64,000 nucleotides of DNA from CAVVZJ01 sp963752755 (lineage in GTDB: Bacteria > Planctomycetota > Planctomycetia > Isosphaerales > Isosphaeraceae): the NCBI GenBank assembly GCA_963752755.1, contig CAVVZJ010000017.1, positions 335,122 through 399,121 on the forward strand, given 5' to 3'. The position numbers and the translations under genes are program-made. Under the pieces are notes generated by a model. It saw nothing but the letters and a program-made list of their open reading frames with translations. It made no database searches and had not been told where the DNA came from. Each line of letters begins with the position of its first letter. The stretch's first letter is position 1. Below, in pieces: positions 9,717-19,641 of this stretch.

Positions 9717-12233
9717 ATGGCGACCGTCAGCAAGAAGCCTCCCAAGACGACTCCCGCCCCACCGCCCGAGCCGAAGCAAGAGCACTGGATCTTGCGGGGC
9801 ATCGACGGCATTTACCGCTTCCTCGCCTCGCTGAAGCTGGCAGTGATGCTGCTGACCTTGCTGGCGTTCACCCTCGGCTACGCCACGTTCTTCGAATCGT
9901 GGTACGGCACCGACGCCGTGCAGAAATACATCTACCGGAGCAAGGGGTTCGCCCTCCTGCTGGCGATGCTGGGGGTCAACATCCTCTGCGCCGCGCTGGT
10001 CCGGTTTCCCTGGAAGCGTCGCCAGACGGGCTTCGTCGTCACGCACGCCGGTCTGATCACCGTCCTGATCGGGTCGTTCATCAGCCTCAAGACGACCGAC
10101 GACGGCCGGGTCGGGCTGGTCGAGGGCGACTCGGGGCATCAGTACGTCCGGATCGACCACGAGGTCTTGCGGGTTCAGAAGGTGGACCCGCAGACCGGCC
10201 AGGTGGACCGTCAGTTCGTGGTCCCGTTCTCGGGCGGGGCCTTCGCCTGGGAGTCGCAGAAGCTGGCAGCCGAGGCGGCGAACCCGAGCTTCCGACTCTG
10301 GACGAACGTGATGCGGGGCGCCCTGGGTCTGCTCGCCTTGACCCTCCTCGCGGGGCTGTTCTGGGTCGCATTCCGCCATCCCGGCTGGATCGGCAAGCCG
10401 CTGGGGGCGACCCTCGCGATGCTCGCGACCTTGCTGGCGATCGGCCTGAGCTATTCCGCCTACACCACCCGGGTCGGCCCGCGTGACGAGGTCCTGACCG
10501 ACCCGAGCGACCCGTTCCGGATCGTCGTGAAGGACTACCTCCCCTCGTCCAGCGAGTTGCAGACGGAATATCAGGCCGGCGAGGACGGCGTGCCGGCCGT
10601 CCGCGTCGGACTGCTCACGCAGCCGCCAGGCCAGAAGCGGGCCCACGACGCCCTGGCCGGTCAGGGCTGGATTCCAGCCACGAGCGGGGAACTCGGACAC
10701 GGCACGCTCGAAGCCGGTCCCGCCCGGATCGAGTTCCAGTACCTTGACGGTCCCCACGCCGCCGAGGCCCTCGGCCACTTCCTCCAACCCCCAGCAAAGC
10801 CGCTGGAGGACCGCGTCGCCTGGTTCTCGTACAAGGACCGCTCGGGCCAGATCCGCCAGCACGAATGGAAGCTCAACGACGCCAAACGCGGCGACTCGAT
10901 CACGCTGCCCGAAAGCGACCTGAAGGTCGATTTTTACGGCGTCACCCCCTGGCCGACGAGCCGGGAAGACCTCATCTCCCTTCATGAGCGGTTCGACCCC
11001 AGGATGCTCCGCCTGCTGGCTGAGATGGGCCGGGCCACAGACAACGGGTCGGTCCCCGCCGCGCTCTTCTACGTCAAGAAGGGGGATCAGGAGCAGGTGC
11101 CGCACGTCGGCTGGGCGGGCCTGCCGATGGCCCCTTCGGTGCCACCGATGCTCGCGGAAAAGGAGCCGGACGAGCCGCTCGTTTGGATCGACTACTTCCA
11201 CCCGCCCGAGCTGGGCGGCGGCGCGATGATGCAGGGGACCTTCGGCGTGATCCAGGTCGTCGCCACCCCCGACCGCAAGTTCTATCTCCGCGCCTTCGGA
11301 CGCGACGGACTCCGCGGCACCCCCGGCCCGATCCGTCGCGGCGAACCCGTGAAGGTCTTCGGCGGCGACCGGATGCCGATGCAGGTCTCGCTCCGGCTCG
11401 ACGAATACTTGCCCTCGGCCGTGGCGAAGGTGATCTGCCGGCCCCTGGATCTACCCAAGGAACAGCGCGAAATGGCCCGGCCCGCCGCCCTCGTGGCAAT
11501 GACGGTGGACGACCAGACCCGCGAGTTCTGGCTCCGGCGGACCCGATCGCTCGATCCTGACTTCCAGACCGAGAGATTCGAGTCGGGTCCCTGGCGGATC
11601 TCCTACGACTTCGACGCCCGAGAGCTGCCCTTTGATGTCACCCTCGTCGATTTCAACCCCAGCAACGACCCCGGCTCCTCCGCCCGCGCGGCCTTCCGGA
11701 GCGACGTGTATCTCCGCGAGCTGGAGTCCGGGGCTCTGGACCAGAAGCCCTTTGAAGACCTCGCCGACGGCCAGCACTTCCACTTCCTCGACCGCCCCCG
11801 CGAGACCTTCCGCAAGACCGGCTCGGACCGTTACGTCCCCTTCGACGGCGGCCAAACACTGAGCCTGGCCGCGGCCAACACGGTCGTCCAGCCGATCCCG
11901 CCGCCGACGAAGATCACGATGAACTACCCGATGACGCACGGCCACTGGACGGTCTACCAGACCGCCTTCGAGCCTGTGCGCGGCCGCGACTTCAAGCCGA
12001 CCGGTACGTACATCTCGATCCTCTCGGTCCGCTACGATCCGGCCTGGCCGGTCGTCTATGGCGGCTGCCTGCTGGTGGTCTTCGGCACGTTCCTCCAGTT
12101 CTACATGCGAGCGGGCGTCTTCACCGACGGCGGCAAGAAGGAGCGTGAGCGGCTCGAAGCCCGAGCTCGCCGCCAGGAAGAGAAGATATCCTCCCGCTCC
12201 CCCGAGGCCGAGTCACCATCCGCCGCGCTCTGA
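9717..12233 (+). CDS. ResB-like cytochrome c biogenesis protein (System II)
   Basis: Intact 838-residue membrane protein. Together with CcsA it would carry haem across the membrane and attach it to apocytochrome c. Three N-terminal membrane helices are visible: LAVMLLTLLAFTLGYATFF, GFALLLAMLGVNILCAALV and FVVTHAGLITVLIGSFIS; the last contains the His of the conserved HxG-type segment. A fourth/fifth helical pair follows near residue 200 (LGLLALTLLAGLFWVAF, GATLAMLATLLAIGLSYSAY). A very large extracytoplasmic region spans about 230-780, with a last helix WPVVYGGCLLVVFGTFLQFY. ResB is usually 450-600 residues, so the periplasmic part is enlarged. ATG 9717 is preceded by aggtgag and fits the family better than longer upstream options. 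The CcsA gene starts 67 bases downstream. Confidence 0.85.
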   Translation: MATVSKKPPKTTPAPPPEPKQEHWILRGIDGIYRFLASLKLAVMLLTLLAFTLGYATFFESWYGTDAVQKYIYRSKGFALLLAMLGVNILCAALVRFPWKRRQTGFVVTHAGLITVLIGSFISLKTTDDGRVGLVEGDSGHQYVRIDHEVLRVQKVDPQTGQVDRQFVVPFSGGAFAWESQKLAAEAANPSFRLWTNVMRGALGLLALTLLAGLFWVAFRHPGWIGKPLGATLAMLATLLAIGLSYSAYTTRVGPRDEVLTDPSDPFRIVVKDYLPSSSELQTEYQAGEDGVPAVRVGLLTQPPGQKRAHDALAGQGWIPATSGELGHGTLEAGPARIEFQYLDGPHAAEALGHFLQPPAKPLEDRVAWFSYKDRSGQIRQHEWKLNDAKRGDSITLPESDLKVDFYGVTPWPTSREDLISLHERFDPRMLRLLAEMGRATDNGSVPAALFYVKKGDQEQVPHVGWAGLPMAPSVPPMLAEKEPDEPLVWIDYFHPPELGGGAMMQGTFGVIQVVATPDRKFYLRAFGRDGLRGTPGPIRRGEPVKVFGGDRMPMQVSLRLDEYLPSAVAKVICRPLDLPKEQREMARPAALVAMTVDDQTREFWLRRTRSLDPDFQTERFESGPWRISYDFDARELPFDVTLVDFNPSNDPGSSARAAFRSDVYLRELESGALDQKPFEDLADGQHFHFLDRPRETFRKTGSDRYVPFDGGQTLSLAAANTVVQPIPPPTKITMNYPMTHGHWTVYQTAFEPVRGRDFKPTGTYISILSVRYDPAWPVVYGGCLLVVFGTFLQFYMRAGVFTDGGKKERERLEARARRQEEKISSRSPEAESPSAAL

Positions 12234-12300
12234 GGCCAGGACGGCCCCCGGACCGACGACCTCACCCCACGCCCGAAGAAATATCCGTGAGGACGACCCT

Positions 12301-15276
12301 ATGCGACCCATCGATCGGCTCACGCTCGGCCTCGCCGCGGCCCTGGCCCTGATCGCCGGACCGTCGGCCCGCGCCGAGGAGGCCCACGCCGCCGCGTCGG
12401 CGAAGCCCGCCGGCAACGAGGCGACGAATGTCCCCGAGAAGGCCGGCGATAGCCCCGCCTTCCGCACCCTCGCGGACCTGCCCGTCCTGCACGTCGAGCC
12501 CGAGGGGTCACGCATCAAGCCGCTCGATACCTTCTCCCGGCTCGTGGTCAAGGAGATCTACGGCCGCGAGTCGATCAAGCTCACCACGCCCGACGGCGAG
12601 GAATCGCGACGACCTGGACGGCCCTCGGTGCCCTCTTCGACTGGCCGGTCAACCCCGCTTACTGGGACAGTCGCGAGATCCTCCTGATCGACCTGTTCGA
12701 CTACCGCGGCTTCAAGCAGTGGCTGCTGGCCGAGTCGATCAAGGCCGACCTGGAGTCGATCGCCGGCCAGACCACCACCTCCGCCGCCGACCGCCGGGCG
12801 ATCCAGGCAATCGCCGCGTTGGAGACGATCTCCGAGAAGGACATCAAGGGCCTGCTCGACCAGACCCAGCTCTCCAAGGCCCGACGTCGCGACCCTCACC
12901 GCCTGGGGCGAGAAGCTCGCCGAGGGGCGCAAGTGGATCGCGCCGACGGACCTCGAAGACGCCAACGTGATCGTCGACGGCAAGCCGGTCAACTTCCTCG
13001 ACTGGTATCACGAGATCGGCGCCCGCGTCCGATCGGCGGAGGACCGTGGCGAGACGGCCGCCCTCTCTCCTCAGGAGCGGCGCATCTCCCAGCTCGGGCA
13101 GCGGCTCCTGATGTACCAGGGGTTCCGCGACCGCAATCCCCAGGAAGCGTCGGCCCTCGACATCCTCGGTGACGCCGCGGCCCTTCGGCCCGGCCTACCT
13201 AGCCTATACCGCCTCACTCATCCAGAACATCCTCGATGGCAAGGTGAAGCGGGAACTCGACCTGAGTGCCTGGGATCGTGACGTGCTGGCGACCCTCCAG
13301 GCCTATCTGAACGATATCCTCTCGCTGGACGGTTACCTCGCCGAGGTCGCTCGCGGCGAGCAGAAGCTTCCCGGCCAGAACCCGGCGTTCGACCGCAACT
13401 TCACCAACTGGCTCCGCGAGAAGTCTCGCTGGGTGCCCATCCGGATCATGCTCACGGCCGACCTCGACGAACTGGCCAAGGCCGGCTTTGACCGCAAGCA
13501 GGTCGAAGCGTTCCGGGCCAACTTCGAGTCGCTGGTCTCGGCCGAGCGCTCGGAGCCCGGCCAGGCGGACGCGGCCCCGGCCGCGGCCCTGCTGGTGTCG
13601 GCGCGGGCTCTGGGCGAGGCGAACAATCCCAAGCTCTATCCCGAGCCGGTCGCGATGGCCCGGGAGACGCACTTCAACCGCTTCGCGCCATTTGCCCGCG
13701 CCCCGATCGCCTACGGTGCCGGGCTCGTGCTCCTTCTGATCAGCCTCGGTCTGAGCGCCGGCCGTCGCGTCAATGCCGACAGCAAGCTCGACCTGGGCCT
13801 CTACACCCTCGGCATGCTCGCCTTCATGGCCGGAATCGGCCTGGAGGTGTACGGGTTCTACCTCCGGGTCTCGATCTCGGGCTGGGCCCCGGTGACGAAC
13901 ATGTACGAGACGGTCATCTGGGTCGCGGCGGTCGCGGCGGTCCTCGGCCTGGTCCTCGAAGGGATCTTCCGCAACAAGTACTCGGCCATCGCGGCGACGG
14001 GCATGGCCCTGCTCGCCACACTCCTGGCGGCGAACGTGCCCTTGCTCGACTCGAACATCAAGTCGCTTGACGCCCGTCCTCCGGGACAACTACTGGCTCA
14101 CGATCCACGTCCTGACGATCGTCTCCAGCTACGCCGCCTTCACTCTGGCGCTGGGGCTCGGTCTGCTCGCGATCGGCTACTACCTCTCGGCGACCTATCG
14201 CCGCGACGTGAGCTACGCCGAGGTCGGCTCGCCCTTGCTGCCAGGCCTGCCTCTCCTCGGTCTGGGCCTGCTGGGCGTCGGCGCCGAGCGCGATGGGCTG
14301 GTTCGGAGGGGCGATGTCCGGGCCGCTCGGATACGCCCTCGTCGGCCTCTGCGGCATCCCCGGCCTCTTCCTGACCGTGACCGGGCTTCTACGGCCTGAT
14401 GGGCGAGTTCGCCAACCGCCGACCACGTCCCGCCCTCGGCCTGGGCCTGGCCCTGTTCTGGCCCTCGGAGCCGTGGGGGTTTCGGCCGTCGCCGATCGCG
14501 ATGCGCCGACCTGGTGGCCCGCGCAGTTGCCGATGTACTTCGTCCCCGGCTTCGTCGCCCTGAGCGGCTGTGCCCTCGCGATGATGACCCAGCTCGGCGG
14601 CCGGAGCCGCGAGGTGCTCGCCTCGGCCGAGGCGGAGGCCCAGTCGCTCGACGAGGCCTCCCTGGCCGGCGAGTCGGACTCCGACGAAGAGATGCTCGCC
14701 GTGGAGCCGAATCCGCCGGCGCGGCGACGGCCGCGGCTGGCTCGGTCGCGACGCTCAACCGCCCCTCGGTCGCCGAGATTCGCTCCCGATCGGCTTCCAG
14801 CCGACCGAAGCTCGACGCCCGCGGCCTGGCGATGCAGTCGGTGGCCGCCCAGGTCAAGCCGCTGTCCAACTTCGTCTATCGCGCCATGCAGGTGGGCGTC
14901 CTGCTGGTCGCCGCCGGCACGATCCTCGGCGGCGTCTGGGCCGACGTCTCCTGGGGCCGCTTCTGGGGCTGGGACGCCAAGGAAGTCTGGGCCTCTGATC
15001 ACCCTGCTTGTCTATCTCGTTCCCTTGCACGGCCGGTTCGCCGGCTGGGTCAGCATGTTCGGGCTCGTCTGTGCCTCGGTCGTCTGCTACATGTCGGTCC
15101 TGATGGCCTGGTACGGCGTGAACTTCGTGCTCGGCGTCGGCCTGCACAGCTACGGCTTCACCGACGGCGGCGGCCAGGGTGTCGTCGGCGTCTGCGTCGT
15201 CGCCACGCTCGGCATCGTCGGCGCCACCGCCTGGCGACGCTACCTGGGCAAACGCGATCGTTCCCTCTTCGCCTGA
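12301..15276 (+). pseudogene. ccsA: CcsA-type cytochrome c biogenesis protein with long N-terminal extension, multiple frame breaks
   Basis: Partner of the ResB-like protein in System II haem delivery and ligation. A signal peptide (LTLGLAAALALIAGPSARAEE) is followed by about 450 residues of extracytoplasmic domain (LPVLHVEPEGSRIKPLDTFS; REILLIDLFDYRGFKQWLL). From 13690 a polytopic region begins (PIAYGAGLVLLLISLGLSAG; YTLGMLAFMAGIGLEVYGFY; WLTIHVLTIVSSYAAFTLAL). Near 14950 comes the haem-handling motif WGRFWGWDAKEVWA and then LVYLVPLHGRFAGWVSMFGL, both typical of CcsA/CcmC. Conserved text resumes after each of about seven breaks (near 12605, 12885, 13180, 14080, 14290, 14725, 14995), so indels are more likely than decay. 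Total about 990 codons, against 300-400 for simple CcsA, because of the N-terminal domain. Confidence 0.75.
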
Positions 15277-15332
15277 TCCGGAATCGTCCGCATCAGACAT
15301 CCCTCGGAGACGATCGCCGTTCGACTCCAACT

Positions 15333-15378
15333 CGCCCTCCCCAGGTTCCAGCCGGAGCCCCGGGAGGGCGTTTCTTTT
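15333..15378 (+). terminator. Intrinsic terminator after ccsA
   Basis: A perfect 9-bp stem (CGCCCTCCC 15333-15341 with GGGAGGGCG 15362-15370), 20-nt loop and then TTTCTTTT, 57 bases after the ccsA stop. Both stem and T-rich tail are directly visible. Confidence 0.8.
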
Positions 15379-15797
15379 CCCCGCGCCGGTCAGCTCCGCG
15401 CGGCCCTCCGACCACGGATCATCCCGCGCCATCCTACCGATTGTATGCTATAATTAACGCTGTCTCCCTGTCGATCCCAACGCTGATCGACGCGCCGGTT
15501 CTCGACATGGCGACGCGACGCCACGAAGCGTCCCCGTCGCCGAACGAACTTCACAATAGGCAAAATGGCGTTTCGAATCCCTGAAAGGCTCTGGGTTTAC
15601 GTTCATGGTCTGGGCGCCTTGAAGAGCGTCCCTCCGGCGTCCTCCCACCGTCTTGCCAGCGTCTCCGACGCGTCTCCGGTGCGTCGCGTGGGCATCCCTG
15701 GTACGTCCCGGATGGCTTCAGGCAGCCAAACAAGACGATGTGCCAAGATCACTCGCAACACCGCGTCGGGTGGGTCTCAGACCCGCCGGAGACCCTG
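15379..15797. other. Intergenic stretch without a supportable gene
   Basis: Between the ccsA terminator and the DUF309 stop. It holds a perfect extended -10 box, TGCTATAAT at 15446-15454 on the plus strand, with no good -35 and no recognisable gene downstream; a short RNA is possible but unsupported. Open frames here are short, with no recognisable motif. Confidence 0.5.
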
Positions 15798-16330
15798 TCA
15801 CGGCGTCGTTTCTCGGTCCGTCGGCAAAAGGATGACCGGCTCGTCCGGCCAGCCGTTCCGGGCGATCGCGTCGGCCAGAAGGAACAGGTCATGCCTCCGG
15901 AACCCGAGAAACTCCCGATCCTCCCCACAAACCCGCCCCACCGTCGCCAGAGTTCGGCGGCCCGACTTGCGTGGGTCCGGACTCCAGCGGGAACGCCTTC
16001 CCGTTGCTTCACCCCCGCGGCGGCCAGCTTGATGAGCCCCTTCAGGAAATCGGCCACTTCGCCCCGTCGCCCGTGGACATGCCAGAGGGACTCCCAGCTT
16101 TCGTGGGCTTCCCAGAAGAAGAGGTGATTGAAGAGATCGAAGCCCCGGAGGTACGTCTGGTGGCCTCGCCAGCCTTCCGGCTCGATCGCGGGTGGCGTTG
16201 ACGGCTCGCGACCGAAGCTGTGCCCCCCCGGGTCCGTCGTCGGGTGAGGAAAACCACTCCGCGGGACGTAACTGTACGTCGGAAAAGGTACTTGTGGAAC
16301 GAGACGAGGAATGGGACGTCGCAGGGACAA
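15798..16330 (-). pseudogene. DUF309 family protein, one frame break
   Basis: Small helical protein of unknown function. The family core is clear: FDLFNHLFFWEAHESWESLW, then VADFLKGLIKLAAAGVKQREG, and an N-terminal YVPRSGFPHPTTDPGGHS block seen in planctomycete members. Near 15945 the frame must shift to read EDREFLGFRRHDLFLLADAI and ending VILLPTDRETTP at TGA 15798-15800; this tail fits the family, so the break is probably an indel. I choose TTG at 16330 as start because GAGGAGG lies five bases upstream and the product begins directly before the conserved block; ATG at 16408 would add 26 unlikely residues. It follows citrate synthase on the same strand. Confidence 0.65.
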
Positions 16331-16445
16331 GGTGGCCTCCTCGCTCGCGGTCCGCCGCAGCCAGCGACCGTCCGCGCAGGCCGACGCCCCGACGCGAGGG
16401 GTCCGCATCGGGGCGTCGCGGAGAAGTCGGAGGCGAAACGATGCC

Positions 16446-17597
16446 TCAGCCTCGGCCGTCGATCGGCTTGACCTCGCGGCTCGGTGGGCCGACGTAGCGG
16501 GCGCGGGGACGCATCAGGCGGTTGTGGTCAAGCTGTTCAATGATGTGGGCCGACCAGCCGGCCACGCGAGCCAGGGCGAAGATCGGCGTGTAGAGCGTGA
16601 TGTCGAGGCCCATGTAGTGATAGAGCCGGGCGCTCGGCCAGTCGACGTTCGGCGGCAGGCCCTTCTGCTCGGTCACGGCCTTCTCGATCGGCTCGGCGAT
16701 CCGCTCCCACTTGTCGTTGCCGATCTCCTCGGCGAGGGCCTGGCAGTGCCGCTTGAGGATGCGGGCTCGGGGGTCGCCGGTCTTGTAGACGCGGTGGCCG
16801 AAGCCCATGACCCGCTCCTTGCGGGCCAGCGCGTCGCGTATCCAGTCGGCGGCCTTCTCGGGCGAGCCGACCTGTTCGAGTACCTTCCACGCCTCCTCAT
16901 TCGCCCCTCCGTGCAAGGGGCCCTTCAGCGTGCCGATCGCCGAGACGATCCCGGAGTGGAGGTCCGAGAGCGTGGAGACCGTGACGCGTGCGGCGAAGGT
17001 CGAGGCGTTCAGCTCATGCTCGGTGTAAAGGACCAGCGAGAGGTCGAAGGCTTCCCGCATGACGTTCGACGGGATCTTGCCGGTCGTCATGTGGAGGAAA
17101 TTGGCGGCGTGGTCGAGATCGTCGCGCGGCGCGACGAGATCCTGCCCGCGCACGATCCGCTCCCGGTAGGCCACGGCCGTGGCCATCTGCGCAATCAGGC
17201 GTTCGGCCTTGCGGACGTTGGCCGCGTGATCGGTCGGTTCGGCCGCCACGTCGGGATCGAAATGGGAGAGGACGCTGACGGAGGTCCGCAGCACATCCAT
17301 CGGATGCACGCTCGCCGGGATCTGCCGGAACAGGGCCACCAGCGGCTCGGGCACATTCCTCGCCGCGCGGAGCCTGTCCCGGAAGTCGCGGAGTTGCGAG
17401 GCGGTGGGGAGATCGCCGTGGAGCAAGAGGAACGCGGTTTCCTCGTACGAGACCTTTTCGGCCAGGTCCTCAATGTTGTAGCCGCGGTATTCCAGCCCGC
17501 CGGCCCCCTCACGGCCCTCGACACTGCTGATGGATGTCTCGCTGGCGATCACACCCTCGAGGCCGGGATAATACTGGTCCACCGGCGCGGTGCTCAT
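16446..17597 (-). CDS. gltA: Citrate synthase
   Basis: Condenses acetyl-CoA with oxaloacetate at the entry of the TCA cycle, in the cytoplasm. Intact, 383 residues, the short bacterial (citrate/2-methylcitrate synthase) length. The catalytic triad is visible: His229 in GPLHGGANE, His268 in GFGHRVYK and Asp319 in PPNVDWPSA. Other conserved blocks are LEYRGYNIEDL near 35, HPMDVLRTSVS near 98 and HELNASTFAARV near 194. A 2-methylcitrate synthase role cannot be excluded by sequence alone, but no prp genes are nearby. A 712-codon open frame on the opposite strand is its antisense shadow. Confidence 0.93.
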   Translation of the reverse strand: MSTAPVDQYYPGLEGVIASETSISSVEGREGAGGLEYRGYNIEDLAEKVSYEETAFLLLHGDLPTASQLRDFRDRLRAARNVPEPLVALFRQIPASVHPMDVLRTSVSVLSHFDPDVAAEPTDHAANVRKAERLIAQMATAVAYRERIVRGQDLVAPRDDLDHAANFLHMTTGKIPSNVMREAFDLSLVLYTEHELNASTFAARVTVSTLSDLHSGIVSAIGTLKGPLHGGANEEAWKVLEQVGSPEKAADWIRDALARKERVMGFGHRVYKTGDPRARILKRHCQALAEEIGNDKWERIAEPIEKAVTEQKGLPPNVDWPSARLYHYMGLDITLYTPIFALARVAGWSAHIIEQLDHNRLMRPRARYVGPPSREVKPIDGRG

Positions 17598-18108
17598 GGA
17601 ATGCTACGCTCCAGGTCGTTGGGTATCGGAATGGACGCCGTCGGGGGGAATGCGGACCCGGGCCATCGATCGGCGGGGTGGCGAGCGGCTTTCCCCGCAA
17701 ACCTATCGGATGATCCCCCCGCCGTCAAAGGTCCACGGCCTCGGCCGGTCGAGCCGACGAGGCCGTTCTTCGCCTTAAACCCAGTTCAGTCTAGACGAAT
17801 CGCAGTCCGGCATCCAGACTCTCGCGGCGTCTCATCCCCAGAAAACGAATCGGGGACCTCGATCCGTCCCTTGGCGGGACGGACCGGGCCCCCAGACCCG
17901 TTACGCCTCCATCCGACTCCCACCCCCAAGGTGAGTTGCCCACGCCTTCCGCCCAGATTGCGCAGGCGGTCGTCTGGAGTCGTCTGCTCACTGGCTTGGT
18001 GGCCTTCGCTGGCCCACATCGGGGTTTTAGTCGTTCCCGACCCCACTGAAAAGGGTCGAGGTGAAATTTTTTCCGCGTCAACTTCGACGGCCGGCGGCAC
18101 GGGTCCGC
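17598..18108. other. Upstream region of citrate synthase, no gene seen
   Basis: 511 bp between the citrate synthase start and the GbsR-like stop. Frames of about 100 codons on the minus strand lack an RBS or recognisable motif. It presumably carries the citrate synthase promoter, but I could not pick a convincing -35/-10 pair. Confidence 0.5.
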
Positions 18109-18681
18109 TCAGGCCGGATCTTGATCCTGGTTCCGACCGTCGTGTGGCTCGAAGAGCTCCAGCAACTCTTCCAGATCGGTGGCCTGCAGGGCCACAGCCC
18201 GACCGGCCAGAGCGTGCACCAGGCCAAAAAACCGCTGCAACGCGACCACGCGATCCCTCACGGGCCGGAGTTCGGGGTTGGTCTCGATCCGGTGGGCCGT
18301 CTGGTCAAGCACGGCCAGCGTCGGGTCCAGTTCGCGCCGCTTGCGCTCCATCAAGATGCGGCGGAAGAGCATCCAGACATCCGATTCTGCCCGATAGAAC
18401 TCCCGCCGTTCGCCCCTGCGATGGACCTTGTGAACAACCCCCCAGGTGATCAGCTCACGAAGGTTCATGCTCACGTTGCCCCGGGAGACCTTCAGATGCG
18501 CCCGCAGTTCGTCGGCCGACCAGTCTCGGCCCGTGATATAGAGCAGGGCAAAGAGCTCGCCCATCGTCGCATTGATGCCCCAGGAGCGTGCCATCACGCC
18601 CCAGTGCTCGACGAACTGCCGTACCACATCCTCGGCGATGTCCGGTCGGTCGTCTGGTTGGGGACGTTCAGCTTCGGTCAT
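18109..18681 (-). CDS. GbsR/MarR-family transcriptional regulator
   Basis: Intact 190-residue regulator. The winged-helix core runs from about residue 38: INATMGELFALLYITGRDWS, ADELRAHLKVSRGNVSMNLR (recognition helix), LITWGVVHKVHRRGERREFY (wing). The C-terminal half is a long charged helix region that would dimerise. Layout and the WGINATMGELFALLY entry are typical of the GbsR subgroup, which controls osmolyte or transporter genes in known cases; no such gene is adjacent here, so the target is unknown. It is divergent from the plus-strand small RHH gene over a 348-bp gap. Confidence 0.85.
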   Translation of the reverse strand: MTEAERPQPDDRPDIAEDVVRQFVEHWGVMARSWGINATMGELFALLYITGRDWSADELRAHLKVSRGNVSMNLRELITWGVVHKVHRRGERREFYRAESDVWMLFRRILMERKRRELDPTLAVLDQTAHRIETNPELRPVRDRVVALQRFFGLVHALAGRAVALQATDLEELLELFEPHDGRNQDQDPA

Positions 18682-19029
18682 GGGTTGGCTCGGCCCCGCT
18701 CCGCCTAGGTGCTAGAATGAAGATGCCGGGAAACGGCCACCGGGCCTTGAGTCGGTCAAACTTCGTCTCGTCCCCGCAATTCTGGGACAAGGCGGACCTC
18801 TGGCAAACCCAACCCTTTTATGCCGTTTCGTTCGGCCCGACAAGCTGGATTGACCAGCAATCCGGTGCTTCGGGAAATTCTTGGAGCGTTCCACCCAGAT
18901 TCGGGATACAATGGCAGTGCATGCCCACACACGCCGCGTCGCGGGTGGTCGCCTCATCGCCATCCCGACGCCTCTCTAGACCGGCTCTTTCGATCGTTTC
19001 CGATCGCTGTGAAAAGTTGAGGTGTTCCC
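18682..19029. other. Divergent intergenic region with candidate promoters
   Basis: 348 bp between the GbsR-like start and the RHH gene. On the plus strand TGCTAGAAT (18710-18718) repeats the extended -10 seen before the ResB-like gene, and a TACAAT box lies near 18909 about 120 bases upstream of the RHH start. No gene is supported inside. Confidence 0.4.
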
Positions 19030-19209
19030 ATGCCAGAAACCGTTGTGCATTTCCAGATTCGGATGCCGCCGGCCCTCCACGAGCAGTTGGCCAGCTGGGC
19101 CAAGGAGGACAAGGCTTCCCTCAACGCCTTGATCGTCGGCCTCCTCGAAAAGGCCGTTGAGCAGCATGAGTCCAAGGCCTCTCCGAAGGAGCGGACCCTC
19201 TCCAGTTGA
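19030..19209 (+). CDS. Small ribbon-helix-helix (Arc/HicB-type) DNA-binding protein
   Basis: 59 residues, reading MPETVVHFQIRMPPALHEQL then ASWAKEDKASLNALIVGLLE. The beta strand HFQIRMP, helix ALHEQLASWAKED and helix SLNALIVGLLEKAVEQ are the ribbon-helix-helix fold of Arc repressors and of HicB/antitoxin C-termini. RBS GAGGTG (19019-19024) sits five bases before ATG. No toxin-sized gene is coupled to it: 163 bp downstream is tRNA-Asn. It could be a free-standing regulator or an orphan antitoxin. Confidence 0.75.
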   Translation: MPETVVHFQIRMPPALHEQLASWAKEDKASLNALIVGLLEKAVEQHESKASPKERTLSS

Positions 19210-19372
19210 CCCTGCACCGCTCCCTCGCTCGCCATCCTCCCTGGTTTCTCTCTCCACCGGCAACGAGGTGCCCATGTCCTCTTGCTCGCGCGACTCAGGT
19301 CAATCGAGCGACAACCCTCTCCGAATTGCCCTTGAGTCCGATCCCGTCGCCGGTTAACCTTGAGAAACCAAT

Positions 19373-19445
19373 TCCCCGATAGCTCAATTGGTAGAGCGAG
19401 CGGCTGTTAACCGCTAGGTTCTAGGTTCGAGCCCTAGTCGGGGAG
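19373..19445 (+). tRNA. trnN: tRNA-Asn (GTT)
   Basis: Full cloverleaf: acceptor TCCCCGA with TCGGGGA, D-arm GCTC..GAGC, anticodon stem AGCGG/CCGCT around loop CTGTTAA (anticodon GTT), T-arm CTAGG-TTCGAGC-CCTAG, discriminator G. CCA is not encoded. It sits at the left border of the first mobile-element cluster. Confidence 0.95.
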
Positions 19446-19641
19446 TTTCCTTAACCTTAGCCGAAGGCTCGATTTCGTCTTACCCACCTTGCTTTCACGG
19501 TGCGGCCCGATGCCCCGGACGATCCGGTACCGACTGGATCGGATGGCCGCACCCGTGGCGAACCATCGAATCTTGTCCTCTCGTCTCCATCGCCCGTCCG
19601 GGCAAGTCCTTGTGATACCCAACGGCCGCGTCGTTTCTACT

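Noticed and set aside
9465..11201. 578-codon minus-strand open frame
   Set aside because: Antisense of the intact ResB-like gene.
15446..15454. Promoter driving a gene at 15565-16032 (plus)
   Set aside because: The -10 is good but there is no -35, and the open frame is antisense to the DUF309 protein.
16311..18449. 712-codon plus-strand open frame
   Set aside because: Shadow of citrate synthase and its upstream region; the minus-strand gene has all catalytic residues.
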